64,000 nucleotides of DNA from Primula veris. Lineage: Eukaryota; Streptophyta; Magnoliopsida; Ericales; Primulaceae. Positions 47,925-59,196 of this stretch are shown one piece after another. The stretch's first letter is position 1; each line of letters begins with the position of its first letter. The stretch lies in the NCBI GenBank assembly GCA_963682055.1, contig OY821746.1, positions 9,201,992-9,265,991 on the forward strand, given 5' to 3'. The notes beneath the pieces were generated by a model. It was not told the DNA's origin. It searched no databases and saw nothing but the letters and a program-made list of their open reading frames with translations. The position numbers were made by a program, and so were the translations under genes.

Positions 47925-49220
47925 TTATTCTTTCTCTTCAATGTCTTTAGCAATTTCTATCAAGTCTTTTGCTCTTTCTTCTTCTTTTTCTTTAATTTCA
48001 GTGATAACCAGAATTTTACTTTGTTGTTGAACCCTCTTTTCTGTATATATGACCAGGTATTGGATTGGATCTATTTGATTATGTTCTTTTGGTTTTATAC
48101 AACTTCCTCTTCCTTCTTTCTCTTTTATTGAAACTTCTAGTTGTTGAATATTATCACAGATAATTTCTTCATCTATTCTTTCTTCTCTTGTTTCTACCTC
48201 ACAGATGTCCACAACATTCTTTAAAAGAGCTGCTGTTTTGGTACTAAGAGTATTGCTGGGATCACCATTAGTTTCCTTTGGATCTCTTTCAGCTTTGTTA
48301 AAGGTTCTGGCAACCCAATCTTTTGTACTTTCTTTCTTCCTGACAGTTTTGCTGTATAATTTGGTACTTAATTTTTTCCTATTTTGATCTTTACTTTTGT
48401 CTTCCTTTAACTTTTCCTCAGCACTATCTTTCTTTTCATTCTTGAATTTGCACATATCTATCTTATGTCCTTGCTTATAACAGTAGCTGCAGTAATTCGG
48501 TAAGTCTTCATATTCACAATATTGCCAAAACCCCATTTCATTGTCATCTCCATATCCTATCCGAACCCTGTGAACTAGTTCCTCACTTAGATCCACCTCT
48601 ACACATATTCTAGCTAGGCTTGGTCTTGTTAATTTTGACGTAGGTTCATCTACCCTTAATGGATTTCCAAAAGCTCTTGCTATCGAGAAAATACTAGAAT
48701 TATTGTATAAATGAATAGGCAACTTAGGTAAATTAATCCAAACTGGAGCAACAGGGGTCTCAAACTCAGGATCAAAATCATATGTCCACTTAAAAACACG
48801 CATAGGAAATTGTTCTATATACCAGATTTTTTTAAGCCAAATTCGTGTGAAATCTTCCTTGTGAAAACATCGAATCAATATATGTTTGTAATCTAACACA
48901 CCAATATTATAATTTGCTTTCAAATCAAGCTTTTCGAACAATTTTCTTATAACTTCCACATCTGGCTTTCCATGAGTAAATTTACCTACTAATGTATACT
49001 TAAAAGGTTCCGATAACTGCTTTACATCATCCATTGAGAAGTGGATTAATGGTTCACCTTTATAGCTTCCGACTTCTTTCAAAGCTATTTTTTTCTTTGG
49101 TTGAGAGCTTACTATAGATGCGAAGGATTTCATTGGGGGTGGATCAGGGGACATACATTGGGGATTTCGTAATATTGCTGTGGGCTTATCTCTTTGCGGC
49201 GAGGCAGGAATATCTACCAT
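47925..49220 (-). CDS. LINE ORF1 (DUF4283 / zinc-knuckle RNA-binding protein)
   Basis: 431 codons, uninterrupted. The N-terminal 60 residues are low in order. A DUF4283-like domain spans about residues 65-205 (KYTLVGKF, WIKKIW-like IWLKKIWYIEQFPMRVFKW, PVWINLPKLPIHLY). A CCHC knuckle lies at 244-257 (CSYCYKQGHKIDMC). The remainder is a lysine/glutamate-rich tail. It would coat LINE RNA. The start ATG (49220) is the first in the element, 66 bp from its 5' end. It is upstream of and in tandem with ORF2 (gap about 131 nt). Intactness suggests a relatively recent insertion, but ORF2 is dead. Confidence 0.88.
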   Translation of the reverse strand: MVDIPASPQRDKPTAILRNPQCMSPDPPPMKSFASIVSSQPKKKIALKEVGSYKGEPLIHFSMDDVKQLSEPFKYTLVGKFTHGKPDVEVIRKLFEKLDLKANYNIGVLDYKHILIRCFHKEDFTRIWLKKIWYIEQFPMRVFKWTYDFDPEFETPVAPVWINLPKLPIHLYNNSSIFSIARAFGNPLRVDEPTSKLTRPSLARICVEVDLSEELVHRVRIGYGDDNEMGFWQYCEYEDLPNYCSYCYKQGHKIDMCKFKNEKKDSAEEKLKEDKSKDQNRKKLSTKLYSKTVRKKESTKDWVARTFNKAERDPKETNGDPSNTLSTKTAALLKNVVDICEVETREERIDEEIICDNIQQLEVSIKEKEGRGSCIKPKEHNQIDPIQYLVIYTEKRVQQQSKILVITEIKEKEEERAKDLIEIAKDIEEKE

Positions 49221-49543
49221 AATTGCGGCGGCTAGGGTTATTCACCCTAGTCGTCTCTCTCTTTCTCTCTCTAGGGTTCTGTTTTTACGACCTAAAAGAA
49301 GGTTACACCACAATTAGAGCGGTAAATGAAACGAAACGAACCGAACTGAAAAATACTCTATTCATGAACTAGAACTCTTGTTCATGTTCAGTTAAATACG
49401 AACGAACACTTGACGAACATGAACCGAACATTTGACGGCTCGAACACGAGTTGTTCATGAACATCTAATTTCTTCCAAAACATTCAATAATTAAAAAAAA
49501 AAAAATCTTTCTTTTTAAAATATATTTTAATTTTATCATACAC

Positions 49544-49660
49544 TTAACGATAAAATCGATGATTGTATTAATAGTATAATAATATAAATTAGCATAATAA
49601 TTTCGAAACAATATAAAAATATCATTTATATTATTATAGCATATATAAGTTTATTAATTG
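49544..49660. repeat. 117-bp direct repeat, left copy
   Basis: TTAACGATAAAATCG... to ...AAGTTTATTAATTG. It matches 50955-51071 with about nine mismatches and equal length. The two copies flank the block that holds dispersed repeat B. Confidence 0.9.
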
Positions 49661-49666
49661 AAATTT

Positions 49667-50905
49667 GGAACATTAATTAAAAACATAAAATGTCCAAAAC
49701 AACTTAAAATTATAAATTAAAAGATAATGTAGGTTGAATCATCGAAATCCAATGTGCTCGATTGAGCAATGACGTGATAACTCGTGAGAAAGTGCGAATT
49801 AAGGATTAATTAGTTTATTTTACTATGTTATTAACATGGACGGAAGAATTATTTTTTCCAAAAAACAATGTGAGGTGAAAACCCCCCTTCGTTTTTAATT
49901 AGCTTGGAAGAAATGCCGTAAAAATCTAAAATATTGCATAAATATAGACAGAAGAGCCATTTTTTTCAAAAATAAAAGAGGGGTGAAAAACTTCCCTTCA
50001 TTTTCAATCAACTTGAAAGAAATGCCATATCGATGTAAAAGACATTAATTCCACTCTGTCGAAAAAAAGGAGTGTATGCATATACGTTAATTAAAATGAA
50101 AAACAACCAGATAATAATACGAAGTTGTACAAACATTACCAACATGCACGTTGAGGGACGTACTCTTTAGAATTTCCTATTAATTTTCTCTTCGGAGATC
50201 AAGTTCTGAACTCGCTTTATAGCACTTTGTATGTTTCATGAATATGTCCCGATCATTTCACAATCATTGTTCTATTTTATCCTGGATCTTCAAAGAACTG
50301 GAATAATGGAAAAATTGGTCAATTTAGAACTATAGAGATGAACCAACAACTCAAAGTGTTAGGGGGCCGAAATTCTATATAATTTTTTTTATACCATGTG
50401 TATTTTTTCCGAAATATGGTGTGTGCGGGTGGGTGGGAGAGTTATTTTTTAAAGATTTTGATTAAAAGTAAATACATAATTTTTTTTTTTTACTTTTTCG
50501 GTAAACAAATTCAGGAGGAACTGTCTCCACCTAATTACTTTCCGGTTAATGATCGTAAATATTCAAATATAATATTGTAATTTACCAAACTCACATATCA
50601 ACAATGAAGATTTTAAAATTTAAATTTAATCCCACAACTTAGCCACAGACAAAAAATACAAATTGGAGCATTTTTGTGGGGCACTAGTACTATTTGTGAG
50701 GGGCTAAAACTGCAGTTAATCTTTATGAAAGTTTGATACTGTAATAATGAAGCCGGTAATGAAAAGCCACGAAAGTAACTTACCTAGAAAATAAAAACAT
50801 GAAAAAGAATCCAATTCACGTTGTATGATTGATCAACAATAAGCCATAACAAGTGGGTCATATAGTCACCTCACCCACCACCAATTATACAAACCTGAGA
50901 CATTT
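49667..50905. repeat. Dispersed repeat, copy B
   Basis: The same sequence as 15115-16598, in the same orientation and with high similarity, but lacking about 200 bp between CTATTTG and GTGAGGGG and a short duplication near the right end. It contains the same two 108-bp internal units. No coding content. Confidence 0.85.
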
Positions 50906-50954
50906 AACTGTATAAATTCGTTTTTACATATGTTAATTTAATAAAGTTGAATAG

Positions 50955-51071
50955 TTAACGATAAAATCGGTAATTGTATTGATAGTATAATAATATAAAT
51001 TAGCATAATAAGTTTGAAATAATATAAAAATATCATTTATATTATTATTGCATATATAAGTTTATTAATTG
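50955..51071. repeat. 117-bp direct repeat, right copy
   Basis: Partner of 49544-49660 in the same orientation. It is separated from copy B by about 50 bp not found beside copy A. Confidence 0.9.
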
Positions 51072-51326
51072 TGTAGTGATATATTAGTTTTTGTTAAGTC
51101 ATTAATAGATTTAGTTTTTTATTTTATCAAATTTTATATATAATTACACGAACACGAGTTTATACAAAACAAACATAATCATGTTCATGTTCAGTTCACT
51201 TAATAGACGAACACTACAGTCTTATTCATTATCATGTTCATTTATAAATGAACAAACATAAACCGAACATTAGACCAGCCAAACACAAACGATTCCACGA
51301 ACAACTCATCTCATTTACGGTCCTAA

Positions 51327-54300
51327 CCAATAGTTTAAAAAGACAACTACTCTCAAAGTAAAATTTCTAAATTAGACCAATACAAGTTCAACTAATCTAA
51401 AGAAAAATTACACGAGTCAACCAATCAAAACTACAAACCTGATGAATACACTTTATCCGATTTCAGCTTCACTCTAAGGAAGTGAACGTGATATGAAACA
51501 ACGAACGGGATCTAATCCGATAGATCGAACTATCGAAGATAACTACAAGACGGTTCAACTAAGACCATGACACAGCAACCTTTATATCCATTCAGATCCA
51601 TGCTCAAATCAGATAATAAGAGTTCTAAGTGAAACTATAAAAATAGCTACGTTTGAGGAGATATGTTCAAATGGACGAACTAACTCATCGAAAAAGTACC
51701 CAAAAATGATCCGCTTTCAGAATAAACGGCCGTCACTATCTGTTACCCTAAATCCGTAGCTTAACATCGAACACTGAGACACCATAAAAGATAGATCTAA
51801 GTCGCTATACAACCAGGAAACGGATATAGTCCAATCTTGTACTTTATTCAACAAAAAAATATTACAAAATATTGAGCCGCATGTACAATTATCGGGTACT
51901 ATTATTAGCTGATTTTTTGTTAGAAGGCCAAGGGAATGACCTCGTTTCACAAACATTGATTTTTTTTTCAATTTTATGGAAAAAAAAATACTAAGTTTAA
52001 TATTAATTGTGATCAATTTTACCAATATGTTACCCCAATTAAACGCAAATGAAAGAAATTGCTATTATTTTTTTCTTTAAATCTAATTAAATAATTAACT
52101 AAACTTTTCTCCTTTTATAAATACAATGTATATTTCAACATTCTTATTTTGGAGTTTGTTTACTTAAGAGAAACTTTAATTGAGAAAAAAAAACTAATTT
52201 GAAAGAACATAATTTTTAAGAAAAAATTTTCTTTACAAAAAGTAGACTTTTTTTTCAAAGTATTTGACTTGTTTTGGAAAGAAATTTCTATATACATTAA
52301 ACGAATTTTCAAAAAAAAAAAACAACTTATACAGAAAGATATATTTATTTCTACTTATTATATGATGACATTTGTTAGTTCTAAAAGTAAGTTGTTTTAC
52401 AAAAATTAAAAGAAGTACTTTACACATTTTTTGTGCAGATATATCGATAAAAGTATAAGTTCTACGTACATGCTCTTGAATTATTAAGAAAACTTGCACT
52501 TGTTTTTACTGTGTTAAAAACGTAATCAAATTTTACCCAAAACACCTGTCACTAAATTGAAATTAACATAAGAATTTGGTATCAATTTCCTAAGGTCGAA
52601 AACTAAAATTATACACGTGTCTAGCTAGCCAGCCTTTCAAATGTCCTTTGAAAGCATGCATTAATTATAGTTTTCGAGATTTCTTTAATTTTCTTAAAGG
52701 ATTTCTCAACTAAATGATTCCTGAACCTCTGAGAAATATTCGCTCAAAAGTACGGACAATAATTTACAGCAATGCCGACTAAGTAAACAATTATTAATTT
52801 CTAGTGAAATATGGCATGATTGTCACTATAGTTGTACATGCGACAATTGATGTACGTCATAAAACAACTATATTGCTTAATCAGCTTTTCCGAAGTCAAT
52901 GAAATTGGTCATTTTAAATTAGGTTAATTATCTTAAATCTGTATGATAATATGAAAATAATGTTATTTTACTACAAAATATTTTTGATTTGGTTAACTGC
53001 TCTTACAGCAGCTCAAGTGTCAATTTTTGTCCCTTATTGTTGAATACTACAATTAGCATGTGCAGCAACTTTAGTAAGTTAGTAGCCAGCTATGCATGGA
53101 AAATATTATTAGATTTATCTTTTAGTGGCAAAAAGAATATAATTACGTGCTTAATTTGAAATTTATGGTGACTTTGTTGAATTCTACTTGAAATAATTCT
53201 TCATCTTTTCTTATCATAAATAAGTAAAATCTGTGTTTGTTTGTTTGCTAGAAGCAGGAACATAATATATACTAGATCGAAATGTCCATTCGTCAGAGAA
53301 CGATACCGTTTGTCAAAGAATGGCGTTATAGATACGCCGTTCGTCGAAAATCTGATGGAGGGGCAGACTTCTGATAGATGAGAGAGAGATATGGACCATT
53401 TTCTAGTGAGAGAAATTGTTGTGGTCAAATGAATAGAAATAGAATTTAACCCATTTTTTATACTTATTTAAAAAAAGCAAAAGTAAAATAAATTTTGGGA
53501 GAAAGTCTATTTTTAATAACAGTGAAGACTATATAAATTAAAACAAGTTGGTTCTTTTGGATCAATATTTAGTTTTGGCTTTGTTAAAAATGAAGCAAAA
53601 TAGATTTGAACTTATTTATATAATTATCAGAAGTGGTCTAAAAGCTAAATAAGTTTGGTAAAATAGGCTAAAATTTAAATTTGTTTTGGAGCTGATCTAA
53701 ATGTTACGGAGTAAACAATTTTTTCCCGGACCGGACCTGATTTTTTCCAATAGTTAAAAAAAAGCTCCTTACAAAATGTTATCTTAATTGGACGAATCTA
53801 TAAAAGTTGTAAGTTTCTAGACTAGCCCATTGACATAGAGTTGCTAGTTTCTTCTGCCTATCTGTCCCTCCTAGGCCCTAAATTTTATGCTCTAAATGTT
53901 TGTGCTTCTTTAAATTTTTTTAATTTTCTAAACTTTGTTATGTTTTATGGTAGCTTTGTTATGTAATATCCTTTGGTATCTAGGATACATTTGCTTTGTT
54001 TCCTGGGTTTGGTCTACTTTTCTCGTATATGGAAATGATTTTATTGCTGAAAAAAATAACCTATTTTAGTTGGAAATTACTATGGAACAGTCAGACTATA
54101 TGACTGCTTCACAACCCGTCACCATAAAAAAAGGTGTCAAATGTATAAAAAATAATTAAATTTTGATTAATATTTAAGTTTGGGGTAAGCCTTCATAGGG
54201 TTATATATTTTTATTTGAGTTTTTAGTGTATTGTATAATTTATTTTTAATTTATCAAATTCTAATTTGTTGAAAATAGAAAAAATAAATTAATTATTGAA

Positions 54301-54440
54301 AAACATTATCTAAGCATCAATTTTTTAATCTAACGGTGATTAAGTTGACTGTTCGACTCACTTTATCCATAGTATGATTTATATGTCCACTAGTACATTA
54401 ATACAATCTTACCCACAAATTTATATAAAAAGAATACAAT
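51327..54440. other. Intergenic DNA, possible LINE tail near its right end
   Basis: No supported gene. Around 53820-54057 the sequence becomes T-rich with TTTGTTATGTAATATCC and ends GATTTTATTGCTGAAAAAAA, like the 3' end of a 5'-truncated LINE. No target duplication could be fixed. Confidence 0.4.
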
Positions 54441-54445
54441 CTTAT

Positions 54446-54695
54446 TGTTGTGTGGCAAATATTAGCAAAATATCGACATAGTAAGATATGTATGGAGAGA
54501 GAGTAATGTCGTCTTATTCAAGTATGAATATATGTTCAACTATGAAGACTCCAACCCCTTTATATAGTGGAGGGGTGGAACAAGTTACATGTACAAGAGG
54601 AAAGCCAGAAAGCCATAAGTCTCAAACTTAAAGATGATACATAATGTATGTAACCTATACATGAATATGGACAACCACAACAATGTATCACAACA
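54446..54695 (-). repeat. Copia-2 3' LTR
   Basis: 250 bp, TGTTGTG...CACAACA, with a single copy of the 34-bp unit that is doubled in the 5' LTR. Confidence 0.94.
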
Positions 54696-54704
54696 CTCCC
54701 ACTT
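54696..54704 (-). other. Copia-2 polypurine tract
   Basis: The minus strand reads AAGTGGGAG immediately before the TGTTGTG of the 3' LTR. Confidence 0.7.
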
Positions 54705-55404
54705 GGGTGTCCAAACATTTTGCAACCTTCCTCGTCTCCATAAACTTTGTTGACTCGCATTCGCAATTGTCAAGACATAAAACCTCTAGCCCGAAAAACC
54801 CGATGTGGGACAAAAACCGGATCATAGGACAAAAAAAGTGTTGCCGAATGGAGTGGGCCGAAACGCCATTGAGTGCGTGAATGAACTGACTAGAAAATAT
54901 GTGCCTCATCAAAACCTTGCCAAGAAAACCTAGTGGGAAAAAACTTGGTCGAAGGACAAAAGAGTGCATAACTGTCAATAAAAAACAGGAGAAATAACCA
55001 TGCACGGTGTGCCTCATTAAAACCTTGTTAAAGAAAACCCTGTGGGACAAAACTTTAATCTAAAGACAAAAGAGTGCACGATGGTTAGAAGTATACAACT
55101 GGATACTCCCCCTGATTTTGGCAATCATAAATGAGAATGGGATTAGAAATGTGTCTTCCTAAAAACCTTGTCAAGGTAAACCCAGTGGGACAAACCCTTG
55201 AACTAAGGACAAAAAGCGTACACAAGCATTCATTAGAATGCTCCCCCTCATATGCACACTACTGGGTGCGGAAATAATAACTAGTGAGAACTTGCACGCA
55301 ACAAGGTGCTAAGCATATGTGAGGATACACACAACAGGGTGATAAGCATACGCCAGGATGCTCCCCCTCACTTGCACACAACAGGGTGCATGGAAACATG
55401 TCGT
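54705..55404 (-). repeat. Copia-2 3' non-coding region with degenerate repeats
   Basis: Three diverged units on the plus strand (about 54898, 55011 and 55140) share the pattern CCTCAT.AAAACCTTG, then GAAAACC, GTGGGA and GGACAAAAGAGTGCA. A second set of short repeats (TGCTCCCCCTCA and GCACACAACAGGGTG) occupies 55230-55390. The region lies between the pol stop and the purine tract and has no ORF. Confidence 0.7.
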
Positions 55405-58400
55405 TTAGGAAAGCTCAGAGAGCTTCCTAAGTCCGATCATTCTAACATGTTTTTGGAACGAATATTTTGGCAGTGACTTGGTGAACAAGTCTGCATGATT
55501 GTTCTCGGATCCAATATGCTTCACTTCAATCCTTTGAAGCGCTTGTTGTTCATGTGTAAAGAACAACTTTGGCGAGATATGTTTAGTGGCATCACCTTTG
55601 ATGTAACCATGTTTCGCTTGATCAATAACAGCGGTGTTGTCCTCATAAATAACAACTGGTTCATCAGGATCATAAGGTAGATCACACGTACTTCGAATAT
55701 GGCCAATAACTGTTGGAAGCCATACACACTCTCTAGTCGCCTCATAGAGCGCGAGTAGCTCAGAGTGGTTCGTCGAAGTAGCCACCAAGGTCTGTTTACG
55801 AGAACTCCACGATATCGCCGTGTTCCCAATGGTAAAGACATAACCAGATTGGGAACGTCCCTTGTGCGGGTCTGATAAGTAGCCCGCATCGGCGTAACCG
55901 ACAAGGGTTGCGTTATTTTGAGGATTAATGGAGCTCGATCTACTCGGCGCAAAGGGATAGAATAAGCCCATGTCCGTAGTACCTCTAAGGTAACGGAAAA
56001 TGTCTTTTATGCCAGTCCAGTGGCGGCGTGTTGGCGCGGTGCTGTGTCGAGCTAGACAATTCATAGCAAACGAGATGTCCGGTCTAGTACATTGAGCCAA
56101 GTACAATAGTGCGCCTATTGCACCCAGATATGAACACTCAGGGCTCAATATATCTTCATCGTCATCCTTTGGACGGAAGGGGTCCTTATTAATGTCTAGA
56201 GAGCGGATGACCATGGGAGTAGAGGACGGCTTAGAGTCACTATGACTAAAGCGCCTCAACACCTTTTGGGTGTAGCTTTCTTGATGGACTAAAATTCCAT
56301 CTTTACGGTGCTCGATCTGCAGGCCGAGGCAATACCGTGTCTTCCCAAAATCTTTCATCTCGAATTCCTTCTTCAGGATTTCAGCAGTTTCAAACACCTC
56401 TTTCGAGGTTCCTATGAGATTCATATCATCTACATAGATTGTGATAATCGCATATCCTGAAGTGGATTTCTTTATAAACACGCATGGGCATAGTTCATTA
56501 TTAACATATCCCAAGCCGATCAAGTATTCACTTAGACGGTTATACCACATCCGTCCGGATTGTTTCAATCCATATAGTGATCGTCTCAGTCTAATCGAGA
56601 ATGTGTTCCGTGGCCGGGAACTACTTGATTCAGGCAACTTAAGTCCATCAGGGACTTTCATGTATATCTCTGTGTCCAGATCCCCATAGAGATAAGCTGT
56701 GACCACATCCATGAGCTGCATATTTAGTTTTTCGGAAACTACTAAACTGATTAAGTAGCGGAACGTTATAACGTCCATTACGGGAGAATACGTCTCCTCG
56801 TAATCAATTCCAGGGCGTTGAGAGAAGCCTTGCGCCACTAGGCGAGCTTTGTATCTAACAATCTCATTACTCTCATTACGCTTCCTTACGAAAACCCATT
56901 TATAACCAACTGGTTTAACATTGGGTGGTCTTGAAACGACAGGTCCAAACACTCTTCGTTTCGTGAAGGAATCCAATTCAGCCTGGATTGCTTGTTTCCA
57001 TTGAGGTCAGTCCGTTCTTCGCTGATAATCAGCAACGGTATGTGGTTCCATGTCATCATTGCTCATAATGTCAGTGGCCACTGCGTATATAAACACATCA
57101 TCGATGACAGTGTCGTTTCGCTTCAAAATATCGTCTAAACTAGTATACTCGACGGATATTTCAAGGTTATCGGGATGATTAGGAACTGGTGTTACATCAG
57201 GAACACGCTCCTCTAATACATCACCGTGATCCTTAATGATCTCATGTGGCAAAACGGATGCAACATGATTTTTCCTCCTCCGAGGCAGAACATCCTTGGA
57301 ACCAACCGGTCTTCCTCTTTTCTTGGGAAGAGCGGCGGACTGGACGGCCGACGGCAGCGTCCTTTGCTCGGTGGGTACAACCGAAGCAACAAGTTCAACA
57401 GGAACATGGCGTCTCACAGGAACGTCTATTCTTGCAGGCACATTTGCAGCAGGTATATGTGATCTCGTGACATTTGCAAGGTCATTAAATACGTCTGGCA
57501 TTTGATTTGCAATATTTTGCAGACCTAGGATTCTCTGCACCTCCTTATCACTATGTGCAGTAGGGGGATCGAGATGAGACATAGTCGGTACATGCCACGT
57601 TAATTCACGTCGTTCCTCATCAACATTAACGTGTATTTCTCCCCCTAATGACGGGAAGATAGTCTCATCGAAGTCACAACCCGCATGTCTAGCAGTAAAG
57701 AGATCACCTGTCAAGGGCTCTAAATAGCGTATTATGGACGGGGATTCATAACCGACATATATTCCCCGTCGTTTCTGAGGTCCAAATTTTGAACGTTTTG
57801 GTGGCTCAATTGGAACATTGACTAAGCACCCAAACACGCGTAAATGTGAGACATCGAGCTCATTTCCAGTTACCAACTGGTACGCAGATAGTGGTTGGGT
57901 GGCCATGGGCCTCAGACGGACCAACGCAGCAGCATGCAAAATTGCATAGCCCCATGCAGAAATTGGAAGTTTGGTGCGCATTACCAAAGTTCGCGCAATC
58001 ATTTGCAAACGCTTAATGAAAGCTTCTGCAAGACCATTTTGGGTGTGAACATAAGCAACTGGATGTACAAGATCAATTCCCAATGTCATGCAATAATCAT
58101 CAAATGTTTTCGATGTGAACTCCGCGACATTATCAAGTCTAATAGACTTTATTGGATAATCCGGATGGTGAGCCCTCAACTTAATGATCTGGGCAAGGAG
58201 TTTAGGAAACGTTGCGTTTCTTGTGGACAACAAAGCTACGTGTGACCATCTTGTCGATGCATCAACCAAAACCATGAAATATTTAAATGGTCTACATGTT
58301 GGTTGGATTGGTCCACAAATATCTCATTGAATTCGTTCAAGGAATTGGGAAACCAATTTTGTAGGTTTCACTTGAATTGGTTTGAGATTTGTCTTTCCAA

Positions 58401-59007
58401 TAGAGCATGCTTGGCATAGGCTTTTCGGATTGATCACGAAATTTTTTCCTCCAAGAGGATGCCCATGTGATGCGTTCATCGTTCGAAGCATCGTATTTTG
58501 ACCCGGGTGTCCCAACCGGTCATGCCATAGCATATAAATACTCTCATCAATCGGCGCCCGCCGAATGATTAGATTGCTTTCAATGTTTCGTATCGTGGTA
58601 ACATACAAACCACTTGAAAGACATCTCAACTTTTCCAAAATACGCTTTTGGTCGTATTGAGTGGAGGTGATGTAAAGGTATTCAATACCATTTTCACGAG
58701 CAGTTTCAATATGAAACTTGTTTTCTCGGATATCCTTAAAACTCAACAAGGTTCGACTGGACCTCGGAGAATATGAGGCCTCAGATATGGTCAAAAGAGT
58801 ACCATTTGACAACAAGACTTGGGCTTTACCAAAGCCTTCAACAAGGGTCGACGGGCCCGAAATTGTTGTCACTGAGGTTACTTTAGGCGTAAAGTTGATA
58901 AAATAGCATTTATCTTTTAAGATAGTGTGTGTAGTACCACTATCAGCCAGACAATCAACTGCCCCACAATTCATGCCTAAAAGTAAAAATAATTTAAAGT
59001 TGGTCAC
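55405..59007 (-). pseudogene. Copia-2 pol (protease-integrase-RT-RNase H), two stops
   Basis: One frame of about 1200 codons. Protease LADSGTTHTI; GAG-pre-integrase MLWHDRLGHPG with CQACSIGKT; integrase acidic residues in MVLVDASTRW, IRLDNVAEF and NGLAEAFIKR; RT with KARLVAQGFSQRPGIDYEETYSPV, MDVVTAYLYGDLDTEIYM, SLYGLKQSGRMWYNRL and the active-site YVDDMNLIG; RNase H with GYADAGYLSD, SSRKQTLVATSTNHSELLAL, YEDNTAVI and ADLFTKSLP. Breaks are only TGA at 58324-58326 and TGA at 57007-57009, the latter in a position that looks like a tryptophan codon (WPQW context). The RT/RNase H half (523 codons) is intact. This is the youngest-looking coding region among the elements here. Confidence 0.93.
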
Positions 59008-59196
59008 ACTAATAAAGGAATCGCTTAACGAAATAACTTTAAATTATTGCGAGAATTTTTTTTTTCATAATGCAAAACCACTTAATCCAAAAGAAACAAA
59101 ATCCAAGGAAAAAGCATAATCCGAATGGAAATTAAAAACATAATCCAAGAGCTAAACAAGTGCTCAATTATTAACGAAAAATGAAGAATTTTTTTT

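Larger units (their letters stand above)
43361..49286 (-). mobile_element. LINE (L1-type non-LTR retrotransposon), near full length
   Basis: A minus-strand element of about 5.9 kb. It is flanked by the 18-bp target duplication ACGACCTAAAAGAAGGTT (43343-43360 and 49287-49304). It ends in a poly(A) tail (T run 43361-43383 on the plus strand). It has a short CT/AG-rich 5' UTR, ORF1 with a zinc knuckle, and ORF2 with endonuclease, RT, zf-RVT and RNase H. Plant L1-clade LINEs with a C-terminal RNase H have this layout. ORF2 is broken, so the copy is not autonomous. Confidence 0.95.
49314..51326. mobile_element. hAT-like non-autonomous element carrying a secondary insertion
   Basis: Ends are inverted: left TTAGAGCGGTAAATGA, and right (reverse complement) TTAGGACCGTAAATGA. 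Both arms hold GAACGAACAC / GTTCATGTTCAG words, the arm composition of plant hAT-type repeats. The interior contains 117-bp direct repeats and dispersed-repeat copy B. No matching 8-bp target duplication was found (CACCACAA against CCAATAGT), so the boundaries are provisional. Confidence 0.5.

Noticed and set aside
49314..51326. Clean hAT insertion with 8-bp target duplication
   Set aside because: The ends are inverted, but the flanking octamers do not match (CACCACAA and CCAATAGT), so only a provisional call is kept.
55495..57505. Several plus-strand ORFs opposite Copia-2 pol
   Set aside because: Antisense shadows of the long minus-strand pol frame; no own domains.
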